A stretch of DNA of 64,000 nt from Vespa crabro (taxonomy: Eukaryota > Arthropoda > Insecta > Hymenoptera > Vespidae): positions 3,967,501 through 4,031,500 of the forward strand of contig NC_060973.1 of NCBI RefSeq assembly GCF_910589235.1. The letters run 5' to 3'. Shown in pieces: positions 13,170 to 24,441 of this stretch. Each line of letters opens with the position of its first letter. The stretch's first letter is position 1. A program made the translations under genes and the position numbers. Below the pieces are notes generated by a model, which saw nothing but the letters and a program-made list of their open reading frames with translations, searched no databases and was not told the DNA's origin.

Positions 13170-13328
13170 GTGATCGATTTGAAAATTTACGAACATGATT
13201 ATATGATTTTATTTCTATTTCATTTAAGATAAATTTCATTTAAATTAATTCATATAAAAAACACACGTTTCCACGTGACTGTAAGAATCTTCTTAGTTTC
13301 AATTGCTCGAGGAAGAAATTAGAAAAAT

Positions 13329-13372
<44 letters not shown>

Positions 13373-15493
13373 TAGACTCGGAAGCAATATTCCCTGTATT
13401 TCTCGGCCGTCGTAAAATGTAATGGCGGAACATTTCGCTGCGGTACACCTGAACGGAATACACTCTTCTGTTTCTCGAGCACCTGTTTCCTAACACCTGA
13501 CATCGTCCTCGTCGTCGTCGTTGGTCAAGATGGTCTTCTATTCCATAGGGGGTCTAAAAGGACATAGCTAACCATTAAGTATCTTCGCTAAAATAACCAG
13601 TGCCTTCTTTTTCTTTTATTCTAAACAACACCGACGTCCTCGATCACGATAAACAAAATAGCGGTACTAATGTCTAACAGGTGTTTCACATCCTCGAAGC
13701 TTCGATTTTATCGAGACTGTCATCGACGTCGAACACGAGCATGTCGAAGAAGCTAATTTTTTTTTCTTTTTTTTCAATTCTATTAGGATATTAGAAATTC
13801 TAAGATCTTATTCGTTGTAAATAAGTTTTATTGTTATAAATTATATTAAATACATTCATAATAGATAGGTTTATAACGATGAAAAAACAAATTGCTTTCT
13901 AATAATCAAAGAAATTAATATACGTTGATCATTTTAAGTACCTCTAATCTGATTTCAAGATCTACGATAATATCGAAAATTTGTAAAATTATCAGGATGT
14001 AAGAACGAACGTTGTGTAATTTGTAATAAATGCATTATTAATTACGTCCTGTAAATTCAATTTATCTATCCAATTTCAATGGAAAATTAGCGATATCTTA
14101 TCTGATCTAAATCCGATCTATTTTTTCTTTGAAAAATCGATATTGTAAATAGTAAATAAATCTCGGAATAAATTATAGTCAATGATTCTCTCGGTTCTAA
14201 AGGAAATATATTTTTCATATACGTTTCAATTTTAAATAAATAAATAAATGATTGAATAAATGAATCATAAAAAGGATCACGACTTTCGATAAATTTCCTA
14301 ACTGTTTGATTTCCATTCTTCCCCATGACTTTCAAGAATATTACAAATTCAAAATACATTGCATAATTCGTAATAAATAAGTATCCATACATAATAGAAT
14401 AAAAAAGAAGCATCAGAAGTCTCATAAAATCGTTTCACTTGGTGGGAAGATGATTATTCCGAGGTAGATATTCGTAAATTAGTAACATCTACGTAAAGCG
14501 TACGGGTCGAATAAACTGAGAGAATAAACTCGAAAGGTCAGTCTTTTCACGTGTAGGATGGAGAATGAACGTGTGGGAAGAGAATCATACTATTCTTATG
14601 TATACTTGCATACGAGGAAAGACCTTGCATATGTGCCGGTGTTATTAAATGCTCACTTGCGCTGCATATAAACGTCGATGAGTGTTTAACGTCGCAACAA
14701 ATCGTTCCATACTGTGAAGATGGCATTTCCTTAGTCTTTCCTCTCATTCTCTCACTCTTTCTCTCTCTCTCTCTCTTTCTCTTTTTTTAAAGTCATATTT
14801 ATCAATATCAATTAAAAATTACGATTAAAAATGTGAATTTCGCAAGTTAAATTGATCCTCAACCGTTGATTGTCATTAATAATTGTGTTAATTTTTAATT
14901 AATTTATATTAACTTTAACGATGATAATTTCAATTGTTATCATTAATATAACCAATATTAAATAATTACTAACAATTATTATTAATTAAAATTAATCGTT
15001 AATTGAAAATGAAATATTGATACCTCCGTTTGCACCTGAACTATCTGCAATTTCTCTTTTTGATTTGTCTAAAGGATTGCATCTGCCAGGGGTACATGTT
15101 TTATCTCTAGACATTTATCTACAATACAAATTATTTTATTATACTGTCATCTTAACGATTTAATTAAATCAAAGAACCACACATGAACATATTGTTCATA
15201 ACGTTCTGTTATTCTTTTTTTTTTTTATTACATAGTTTAGAATATAAATAATTTATATAATAATCGACTATGATTTTATTACTATGTAAATCGTAATATG
15301 TAAAAATTATAGTTTCCGACGTATATCTTTTTTTTCCCCCACAACTTTGAATAGATTTCCTTTTATTTCTATCAAAATAGTAATGACAGTATAGTGATTC
15401 ATTCTGCGACTGGAATAAAAAGATCTAGTATTATCTCGCTGATAGTATATACGATCAAGTTTTAGTTTATTCTGACTTATGATAATCTCATAT

Positions 15494-15533
<40 letters not shown>

Positions 15534-15590
15534 AAAAAAAGACATACCTATGTGATTGCTTAAAATGATAAAATTAATCATCGAAACAAA
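10853..15590. other. Gene-free stretch rich in (CT)n/(GA)n
   Basis: No coding region is supported. Long (CT)n or (GA)n tracts lie at 11624-11668, 12489-12625, 13129-13167, 13335-13370, 14755-14780 and 15494-15530. They create false SLSLSL or RERERE frames. Unique, less AT-rich patches at 11465-11620, 12640-12870, 13375-13560 and 14520-14740 could be regulatory but carry no recognisable exon. Confidence 0.55.
11827..11898. repeat. 72 bp palindrome built around (TA)n
   Basis: CAATAATTATGATAATAAAT on the left is matched by the complement of ATTTATTATCATAATCATTG on the right with one mismatch. The core is pure TA. The whole segment can fold as one long hairpin. Confidence 0.8.
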
Positions 15591-16827
15591 TTAAGTTCCT
15601 CCAACACAATGGGGACTCTGACAAGGTTGATCGTCTCTTTTCATCCTTTGAGTATATGAAATACTATTTCCAAGCTGTATCTGACAAGATACGTCACATT
15701 TGTATCGTAACACCGGGTTATAGCATACAGAGCAATCTTTTTCATAGGAATGTGGATAACAAAACCAATGATAAGGAGGGATACAACCGAAAGAGGGACT
15801 CAAACCTAATCCCAGACCTAATTGTGGTACCATACTTAATTGGAAACCTCCACCAAAACCTCCACCAAAACCTCTACCAAAATCTCCACCATAACCTCCT
15901 CCATGGGGACAACAATTTGATGAACATCCTCTACAATTAGCTGATAATATTAAGAAAATTCAATTAGAATATTACATTGTCTTGAATAATATTAGCAAGA
16001 CAAAAAAAAGCGTAAAATTAACTTACGACAACAACTGCAATTACAGATCTTTGAACTTGGTGTTATCTCATCATCCTTTGGACGATCTGTACCAGTGTTG
16101 ATGTTATTGTTAAGCTCGATATTCGTTGTAATATTTGCCATTCCTACGACAGGCTTATCACTACCTTTACAATCTCCATCTATACACTCGGTCTCGTACT
16201 CCGTAATAATCTGATGTTTATGTTTCGCTTTTCTTATGCAATGAGAACACTTTTGATTGCAATCGTGACTTGAAATAGTTTCGCAGGTTTTAACACACGT
16301 CTCCATGCAATGGTGATCTATTTGAAAACGTTACGAAAAAAAAAAAATCGTATCAAATATTTTGCATTACATCATATTTCATCTTTGATATAAATAATAA
16401 TAAAATCGTAAGAGTTATATTTTGTTCTTTTCTTTTTTTTTCCACGCTAACGGATAAACGACGATAATTTTAATTAAACCATTTTTTTTTTTGCAATTAA
16501 AAACAAAGATATTTGTTGATTTAATTCTTAAATGTTAAAAGATCTAACCAATTTGAAAAGAAAAAAATTTCTACCAAATTCCGGTGATATTTCATGATGA
16601 TGCCTCTTCACTTTGTTCCCTTTATAACTCGGATACTTGAGACACTTGATATATGTCCTGTAATTAGGATGTTGACAATCGAGAATTAATTTTTGTTCTT
16701 CCGATGTATTTTCTTCGGTAGTGGTAACGTCAGAATCGGCATTTACCGAATATGACTCATTCCAAATGATACTCGAAAATATAACGAAGATTAAAGAAAC
16801 AAGTACGAGTACTCGACTATTCCCCAT
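15591..16827 (-). CDS. Uncharacterised secreted Cys/Gly-rich protein, three exons
   Basis: Minus-strand exons 16827-16575, 16317-16027 and 15940-15591 join at GT-AG sites in phase to give 297 residues with about 26 cysteines. The N-terminus (MGNSRVLVLVSLIFVIFSSI) is a clear signal peptide with likely cleavage near residue 30. Exon 1 then carries a Thr/Glu-rich stretch and a segment with DCQHPNYRTYIKCL. Exon 2 opens with closely spaced Cys (HHCMETCVKTC, HDCNQKCSHC), followed by an Asn/Thr-rich linker with possible N-glycosylation sites and CNCSCC. Exon 3 has NCRGCSSNCC, a Gly/Phe-rich run (GGGYGG, GFGGGFGGGF), and a C-terminal domain with eight Cys ending CQSPHCVGGT. I do not recognise the family. 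An alternative exon 3 acceptor at 15928 also keeps frame and would drop four residues. A TATA box lies about 50 bp upstream. Confidence 0.78.
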
Positions 16828-16870
16828 CGTGATTTTAACGAAATGGCCTGCAACTCAGGCTCGCTTGTCC

Positions 16871-16877
16871 CTTTATA
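16871..16877 (-). promoter_or_regulatory. TATA box of the secreted Cys/Gly-rich gene
   Basis: The minus strand reads TATAAAG here, ending 44 bp before the ATG at 16827. A start site 25-30 bp downstream would leave a 5' UTR of only about 15-20 bases. A TATA promoter fits a tissue-restricted secreted product. Position and motif are seen; use as a promoter is inferred. Confidence 0.6.
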
Positions 16878-17363
16878 CTTGTATTTAACTCGTGACTGTG
16901 TAAACAAAGTTTCCTGGCACCATCGTATCACACACGGTACTTGTCAGAACCTTAGAGATGTTTGCACCTTACTATGAGATACCAAGGAAAACGCGTTGCG
17001 CACTTTGCTAATATTTTAGCACGTAAATTTTTCATTTAGCTTTAAACGACGTTCGCTACGACAACAAATTTGCACTGCTTATCGCGCATTGCCCAGCTTG
17101 AATCCACTTCTAATCTCTTCCTCTCTCTTTCTTTTTTTTCTACAAATTCCTTTCTGTTCTCTCTCTCTTTCTTTACTTGGAACATCGTTTTTCAACATCT
17201 TCGATCGATATCATGTTCTTATCTACAGACATTTAATTCATTTATTTTACATTAAAAATCTATCTGATCTAGTCATTATCAAAATCATTATTATTACTGT
17301 TTGTCAAATATTGCAAACGCAATCCATTACTTCGTACAAAACAAAAAATCAGTCATTATCAAA

Positions 17364-17441
17364 TTATTATTATTATTATTATTATTATCATTATTATTAT
17401 TATTATTATTATTATCACTATTATTATATTATTATTATCAC

Positions 17442-17481
<40 letters not shown>

Positions 17482-17484
17482 TTT

Positions 17485-17527
<43 letters not shown>
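17364..17527. repeat. (ATT)n microsatellite
   Basis: Interrupted ATT trinucleotide tract of about 160 bases with a T-homopolymer inside. Confidence 0.9.
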
Positions 17528-17528
<1 letters not shown>

Positions 17529-20243
17529 TTATGATCTATTTATGTTTACTTATTAAATAGATGAAATAGCTTTAATATTGGTATTATTTTGTTACATTTA
17601 TATATCACGTCAATGCTACTCAATTCTTTTCTATCTTCTTTTTTCTCTTCAATAAGTGGTCTTCATAGGATAGACGAGACGTAAACCAGCCCAAAGATAT
17701 TTTTAATCGTTACAATGTACACTCAACGCGATGCGATAATGATACCTTTAGCATAATGCGTTTATGGCATAAACACGAGCTACGATATTTAACTCGTGCA
17801 AAGTGCGCGATTAAAATCATCATGCGTTGTATATTTTACAAGGAGGAAAGTAGCAAGCACAAGTAACTCTCGGTACTCTCGAAGTAACGTTATCTTCTCT
17901 AGGTCCCCAATGGAATTTCAAGAAATATCAAAGATATTATTAGACTCGTATATTATTTATGATCGCATGGAATGCAACTTAAAGTCATTTACGACTCCTG
18001 TTCTTTTAATGTAATGCCGTTAAAAATAAATTTTACTTTTTTAACGAATTTCGATAAATTTATTTTTTTATTTTCTCATACGGATCATCGTTTTTATTTG
18101 AACGTCGATCCATATGATGTATTAATATACGGTGCAATGTATGTGAATAAATTTAAAAATATTTATTACATTTTATTTCAACAATGATAAATAATATAAA
18201 TGAAATGATAATTTTTACAATTTTTTAATCTATAATCTATCTAAAAATTCCGGAAATCTTATTTGTTTTTTGCAAAAAACTTTAATCTATTTCAAAAGGT
18301 CTTTGAACATACTAGTATTGATTAATACTTAGGTTGCTCATTCAGTATCGAATAGGTCAGTGACACAGATGTTCTTATCGTGCTCTATGTAAGCAAAAGG
18401 TGAATGATTTCCTCGATTAGTAAATACGAATATGATAAGAAGAACGTTTATATTACTTTCATTTATTTATTGATATTACTAACGTTTAGAAATTAAAAAA
18501 TAATATTATAAAAAAAAAAAAAGAGAAAAAGAGAGAGCGAGAGAGAGAGAGAGAGAGAGAGAGAAATCTAAACCTTTATGTAAAATAATATGCCGCTCAA
18601 ATGTACTCTTCGAGATATTAAATTGCAAGTTTAAACGAAGGCAACGATAGTATTCTTAGATGACCTAAAAACGATCTATCATCATTCGATCGTGAATATA
18701 ACGGCACGAAACAACAAAAGTTACTTTAATAAATCAGTCACGTTTGTAACATATTCTTATTGACTTATTGATCCTTCGATCGATGATATAATGTTCTGCT
18801 TTAAAAAATATCACATATGGATCATTAACATCATCTAAAGAAATAATAAAAAATAGAAATTTTTTAATGAAAATCAAAGTTAAAATTACTTAATAATAAA
18901 TAAATTAAGTATTTGCAAAATAAATTGTATATATCGTATGTGCTGTTGAATAATTAATAAATAAATTTGTTTGTTGGTGAATAATTAAATAAATAAATAT
19001 ATTGTATGATAAAACAAAGTTGGGATTATCTGGCTCGAAGTACCGTACTAACAGAAAAAATAATTGTCATCGTCAGCTACCGGTAAAAGGATCGTGATCA
19101 ACATCTTGATCGTTCCAGACGACATCGTTTCTAGCATGAACAAATCTATTCATAATCAGGATAACATGATTTTAATTCAACTATTTTTACCGAGAATCCC
19201 ATTTTTCTATTTGAATTTTTATAATTTCAGGATCAGAGATTAAATAATTTAACAGTATTAATATCTTCATATCTTTTTTATCATAGTGAAATGTTTAAGT
19301 GTTTGATTAATGTTGAACTTTAAATAAATAATATATATCATAAATAATCGTGTAAATAGCTGTGCATTTATATATATTTTAGTGTTAATCGTATATATGA
19401 ACATTTTTAAGATAATAGGAATTTTCTGGTATACTAGATACTTTTGACCCACTTAAAAACTTTTGGTCCATCTTGAAACTTTTGACCCACCTAATAATAA
19501 ATTCAAATGAGGACCAATAATTTCTAGGAGGGTCAGAAGTCCCGAAATATCCCGTAAATTTTAAATGAGCCTAAATTTTGTAGGTATAGCAAAATTTTTT
19601 GGATGGGTCAACAATTTTTAAATAGTCCAAAAATTCTAATTTAACTAAATAATAAAGGGACGATTTGATTCGATCGTAAATTGAAAAGTTTAGCATTAAT
19701 CTAGTATGTTTTTTCATGGTCACCGGATCTTCGGGAGTTAGGCTCAAATTTATGAGAATAAAAAATATAAAAAGAGTATTATATTCAAATGGCAATCATT
19801 ATTGTCTCGAACGGCTTTCTTTCGATACCGTTCGAACACCGGAAGTTCGAGCATACGTGTTGACATTTCATATCAAGCAACGGAATTGTAATAATATTTT
19901 TACAAGAGATAGAAATCGATACTTATCGATAGTTTTAGAAAGTTTTTGAAAAATGTAAAAGAAAGTAAAAAAAGTTCGATGAATGTTGAATCGTTCATCG
20001 AACTCGACTAATCGATTCTATAATGAAAATTCCGCAGTATTTTAGAATCCACTTTTCCCTCGCACGAGCTGCGAATTTCAACTGGAACGAGAATGAAGAA
20101 GGGGTGTGAGGGGCAGAATTGAGTCCTTCGATGCGAAGAGGGACGAGAAAGTAACGGATTCCGAAGCAAGGAATGATGCGAGCTATGCTTACGTATATTT
20201 CACATTTTCTGTCTTTCGGATAACTGGTAGATACTGATCTATC

Positions 20244-20278
<35 letters not shown>

Positions 20279-20549
20279 AAATAAAATAACTAAAAATATC
20301 AATAATAATTGTAATAATTATAATAGAATCATATTATTAAGCAAAAGTTTCTTTCTACAGTGTATCATTTTTAAACATTAATTTGGTTCGATATAAGGAA
20401 AGATTTCAAAAATAATAATGTTTATAACAAACAAATATTATCTTAATTAAAGTAGCACTAATAAAAAAAAAGAAAATGCTCTTAATATATTATATATTTA
20501 AATGATGTACAGACGAATAAACGATCGGAAAGAAAGAATATATCGTTTC

Positions 20550-20844
20550 AATTTGTATATTCAAATTCGGCGGTCAGTCCCGTCGCTATATCGAAGATAA
20601 CCGAAGAGAGCCGAAGTATGAAATCAGGCCCTCGCGAAGCCGAAGAGTGGGGTGGCGCACTCTCGCGTTCGATTCACGTTAGCAAGAACGAGCGAGTGAG
20701 ACGCGCAATGGCCGCCGTGACCCGAGGCGCGCGGCTCGTAGCCGATCGTCCTTAATTTTCCCGTCTCGATATCGTGCTTCCACGCCCACGAAAATGCGCG
20801 CTGTTACTTCGACGTTGAATCAGTCGGCACGTCTCTACGACACG
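20550..20844 (+). promoter_or_regulatory. CpG-rich promoter and first exon with GTGAGC donor
   Basis: This is a sharp GC- and CpG-rich island in AT-rich surroundings. An initiator TCAGTC lies at 20574-20579, and a strong donor (CACG then GTGAGC) follows at 20845. Two ATGs lie in between. The first, at 20708, opens a 15-codon ORF ending at TAA 20753-20755. The second, at 20794, opens MRAVTSTLNQSARLYDT and runs in phase 0 into the donor. If the exon splices to an acceptor at 24371-24372 just upstream of ABHD8, the second frame closes at TGA 24427, making it an upstream ORF. The ABHD8 link is inference; a separate gene is also possible. A reversed CCAAT (ATTGG) sits near 20987. Confidence 0.5.
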
Positions 20845-21551
20845 GTGAGCTTCCAAGCGTTTTTGTTTAATAATTTATTCTTGAGATTATAGTTGTCATA
20901 AAGAAGAAAAGAAAAAAAAAAAGGGAAAAAAAATATTTAGATCTCTTAATCGTCGTTGGTGGTCCAAGAGCAAGTATCCTCTGATTGGTCAAACGATAAC
21001 CGAATTATCGATTTCTTTTTTCTTTAAAAATGATTAGATCGATCGATCGTTCGAGTGAAAATAATTATTCACAGTGTCTGTGTATATGTGCGTGTGTGTC
21101 CTTACGTGCCTTTTCCTCAACGAACTAGAATTCTCTTAGTCTATTGGTCCATTTAGAAATTGTTAAATATATATATACATACATACATATATTTAACTCG
21201 ATTTATGATTAGTGTGACACTAACCTTCGGAAACCGTTAATGATTTACTTTCCGTTACTTTCATTGTTACTACTATGAACATAGTATTACTACTACTATT
21301 ACTATATACTACTACTTTAACTACTGCTACTACTACTACTACTACTAGTACTGCTACTACTACTATTACTACTACTACTACTACTACTACTACTATTAGT
21401 GATACTACATTACTCCGTTAGTGATGTTTGTGTCCTTGTCGTCAGCGTGGTTGCCATTCTGGACTCAAGGTGTGTAGAAGGTTAAGTTTTAGTTTTCTTA
21501 AGCGATAAGAAGATCATTAAGAGTACTTAATCATCCTAAAAGGGTTGCTAT

Positions 21552-21571
21552 CTCTCTCTCTCTCTCTCTCT

Positions 21572-21620
<49 letters not shown>
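21552..21620. repeat. (CT)n microsatellite
   Basis: CT dinucleotide run with one CCTCC interruption. Confidence 0.9.
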
Positions 21621-21621
<1 letters not shown>

Positions 21622-22380
21622 ATTCTTTAGAGGTTAAGAGGGAAAACACTTATGCGTTTCACTCCATTCGCATGAAGGAGGTTCTCATAGATCACTTGAC
21701 GTTTGTGAAAATTTATATTTAAACGACTATTTAAAGAAAAATTATTATATATTTAAATAAATAAAAACAATTGAAAAATATATTCGTTCTTTCTAAATAA
21801 TAATTTAATGAAAACGATAAAGAAAAGAAATATTCGTATTATATATTGTAAAGAGATTGTGGTTAGTTCAAGTTGAGAACCAATAATCGACGCAACAAGT
21901 GTCTGACGATGAATGAAGAGTGAGAAAAGCTCCCGGCGGTCAACTTTGATACTCGACGAGCGTGCTTTGAAGGTCGGATGCATTTACGAAAGGCAAAGAG
22001 GCTTAACCCTTCTCTTAGTTCGGAACAAAAAGCACTTTTCAACTCGAGCAACTCCAATTTACACACATATTACACAAAAGAATCAACTTTGACACTAAAT
22101 ACTATCAAAATAAACAATTCCAAATATCTTATTTTACTATTCATTAAAATCTATTGTTAATGTCAGATAAATTTTCTTAATCTTGTTTGTTCGTTATTAT
22201 GAAATCGAATAAATTAAAAAAAATTATAACAATTGATTTATTAAATAATGATATAATATATTGAGCGTACGATTGTATATGAAATAGATTTGAAAATAAA
22301 AATGTTATTGTAAAAATTAAATAAACATTAATAATGATAAACCGAGTAAACTATTAATGATAAGATTTTCTATGAATTAT

Positions 22381-22422
22381 ATAATAATAATAATAATAAT
22401 AATATATATAATTATTATATAA

Positions 22423-22497
<75 letters not shown>
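22381..22497. repeat. (AAT)n / (ATT)n compound inverted microsatellite
   Basis: An AAT/ATA-type tract is followed directly by an ATT tract (switch near 22468). The two halves are reverse complements over about 28 bases and can form a hairpin. Confidence 0.85.
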
Positions 22498-23824
22498 CAT
22501 TAATATTCGAAAAGAAGATATTCTCAAATGAAAATGAATTTAAGAAAGTTCGTAGAAAAGATTATGATAATATATCTTAACAAATATTAATGATTATGTT
22601 AACAATAAATAATTATTAATTTTGATTTCTATTCATGGTGACTTTAGAATTTTCTAAAATGAAAGTCGATCCATATGTATGTATGTATGCATGTATCATA
22701 CGTTTGATAACCGCAATATATATGATATGAAGAATTCAAGAATATTAATTCGAGACTCTCACTAGAGAACGTTAGAACCGCTAGTTCATATAATACGAGA
22801 TTTCCAACTTTCTATTCTAAAAACTTTTCTTTCGTGAAAATGTTTCTGATATGATTACAAGTTATTCATATAACTTAAGCATATTTCCTAAGTAATATCG
22901 ATTTATCATAATCCGGTTTGATCGACTTGAAATAGAGAGAAATCACTGATTAAAAAAATAAAAAATAAAAAAAAAAAAAATATTCAGTAAACAAAATTAT
23001 TCAAGAAAATAAAACGAAATAATTAATTGACATGGGAAAGATCGATAATTAAAAAGAGGATCAACATTCAATGATTCATAAAAGAAAAAAAAGAAATAAT
23101 GTAATCGATATCTAAATACGACTAATTAATTAATACAGAATAGATCATTGATCGAAAGAGAAAAAAAAAGGAATCAAGATGATTAATAGAGAATAAATAT
23201 TGATAACTAAATATGATTAATTTACATAGAAATAATTATTATTAAAAAAAAAAACAAATGAAATTATTATAAATACTTTCTCGATTAATTAACACGAAAT
23301 ATAAATCACATAAATCTCAATATTCTCGTATTTCAAACTTATCGCTAGGTAACACTCACTCGCTCTGTAATTTATCGATATTTTTTACTTTCTTTCACAT
23401 AGATTCAAATACACATACATATTACGCACACATGTTACAAGCTTAATCTTAAATACACAAATATGCACATGTATCGATACTACTTTTCAGACAAAGAAAA
23501 ACACATACGTTAATATTATATTATATACGATACAAGTATGAATGACACTTTTCACACACGATACATGAGTATTATTTTTCATATAAACAAGTACGTGAAT
23601 TACTTTTATAACTTGTTAGAATGATTGAAAATGAAATAACGTAAGAAATATTTGAAGTCTATTATACACAAAAGACTATCATTTATATCGATGAGTCGAC
23701 GATTCTTTGTAAGAAATTACTAAACGTTAAGATACGCTCAAACGATTATCCATTCATTTACATTAATTATCTTACCGCAAATATCTGTGTGTGTGTATGT
23801 TTATATGTGTGAGAGGGAGATAGA

Positions 23825-23843
23825 ATAAAAGTAATATATATAT

Positions 23844-23893
<50 letters not shown>

Positions 23894-23900
23894 CTTTTAT
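23825..23900. repeat. 76 bp palindrome with (TA)n core
   Basis: ATAAAAGTAAT (23825-23835) and its exact complement ATTACTTTTAT (23890-23900) flank a TA tract, giving one long self-complementary segment. Confidence 0.85.
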
Positions 23901-24441
23901 CTTTCAAATTGACTATTTACTAGTAGAAAAATAAAAAGAATGATAATAATCCGCCTTTTTTATCTTTCTCTTTAGATTAGAAGACGAAGATAAAGGACAA
24001 GAAATTTCCGTCTAGAAAAAGAATTTGGAAAAACTTTCATACGAAGAAGTTTCTTTTTCCGAACGAACAACTGCAACTTATTCTTCGTAGAAAAGTTGTG
24101 TAAACTTGTTTCTTGCGAAAACATCTCTTACTTGTGTAATAGCGATAACAATAATAATAATCAAAGTTCTAAACAAAGGAACGGAAGAGCCTAAAAGATA
24201 CATATCATCTTATATACATAAATAGCAAAGAGAATTTCGAATACCATTTACGAATAAAAATTCTCTTCTTCGATTGGATAAGCTATTCGTTCAACGTAAT
24301 AGGAATATATTAATGAATTATTAAGGATGTACGAATGATTCGATTAGTGTCCAAATTTGGTCCTCAAATCAGATAAATAAATTCGATTATGTTAATCGTC
24401 GATCAAACACAATGATCTTAACGATTTGAAAATCATTCGAA

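Larger units (their letters stand above)
16828..20549. other. Gene-free AT-rich stretch
   Basis: Apart from the TATA box at 16871-16877, nothing coding is supported. It holds an (ATT)n tract (17364-17527), (GA)n (18527-18564), three imperfect 19-20 bp repeats of ACTTTTGACCCAC (19440-19495), and an A-homopolymer of about 28 bases (20249-20277). Open frames at 17796-18187 and 19571-19949 show no recognisable protein. Confidence 0.55.
20845..24441. other. Region upstream of ABHD8, possible first intron
   Basis: No coding exon was found. It holds an (ACT)n tract (21270-21410), (CT)n (21552-21620), (AAT)n followed by its inverse (22381-22497), and a (TA)n palindrome (23825-23900). If the CpG-rich exon at 20550-20844 belongs to ABHD8, this is its first intron. 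Confidence 0.45.

Noticed and set aside
15656..15940. Plus-strand 94-codon frame with repeated NLHQ
   Set aside because: Shadow of the glycine-rich exon of the minus-strand secreted gene.
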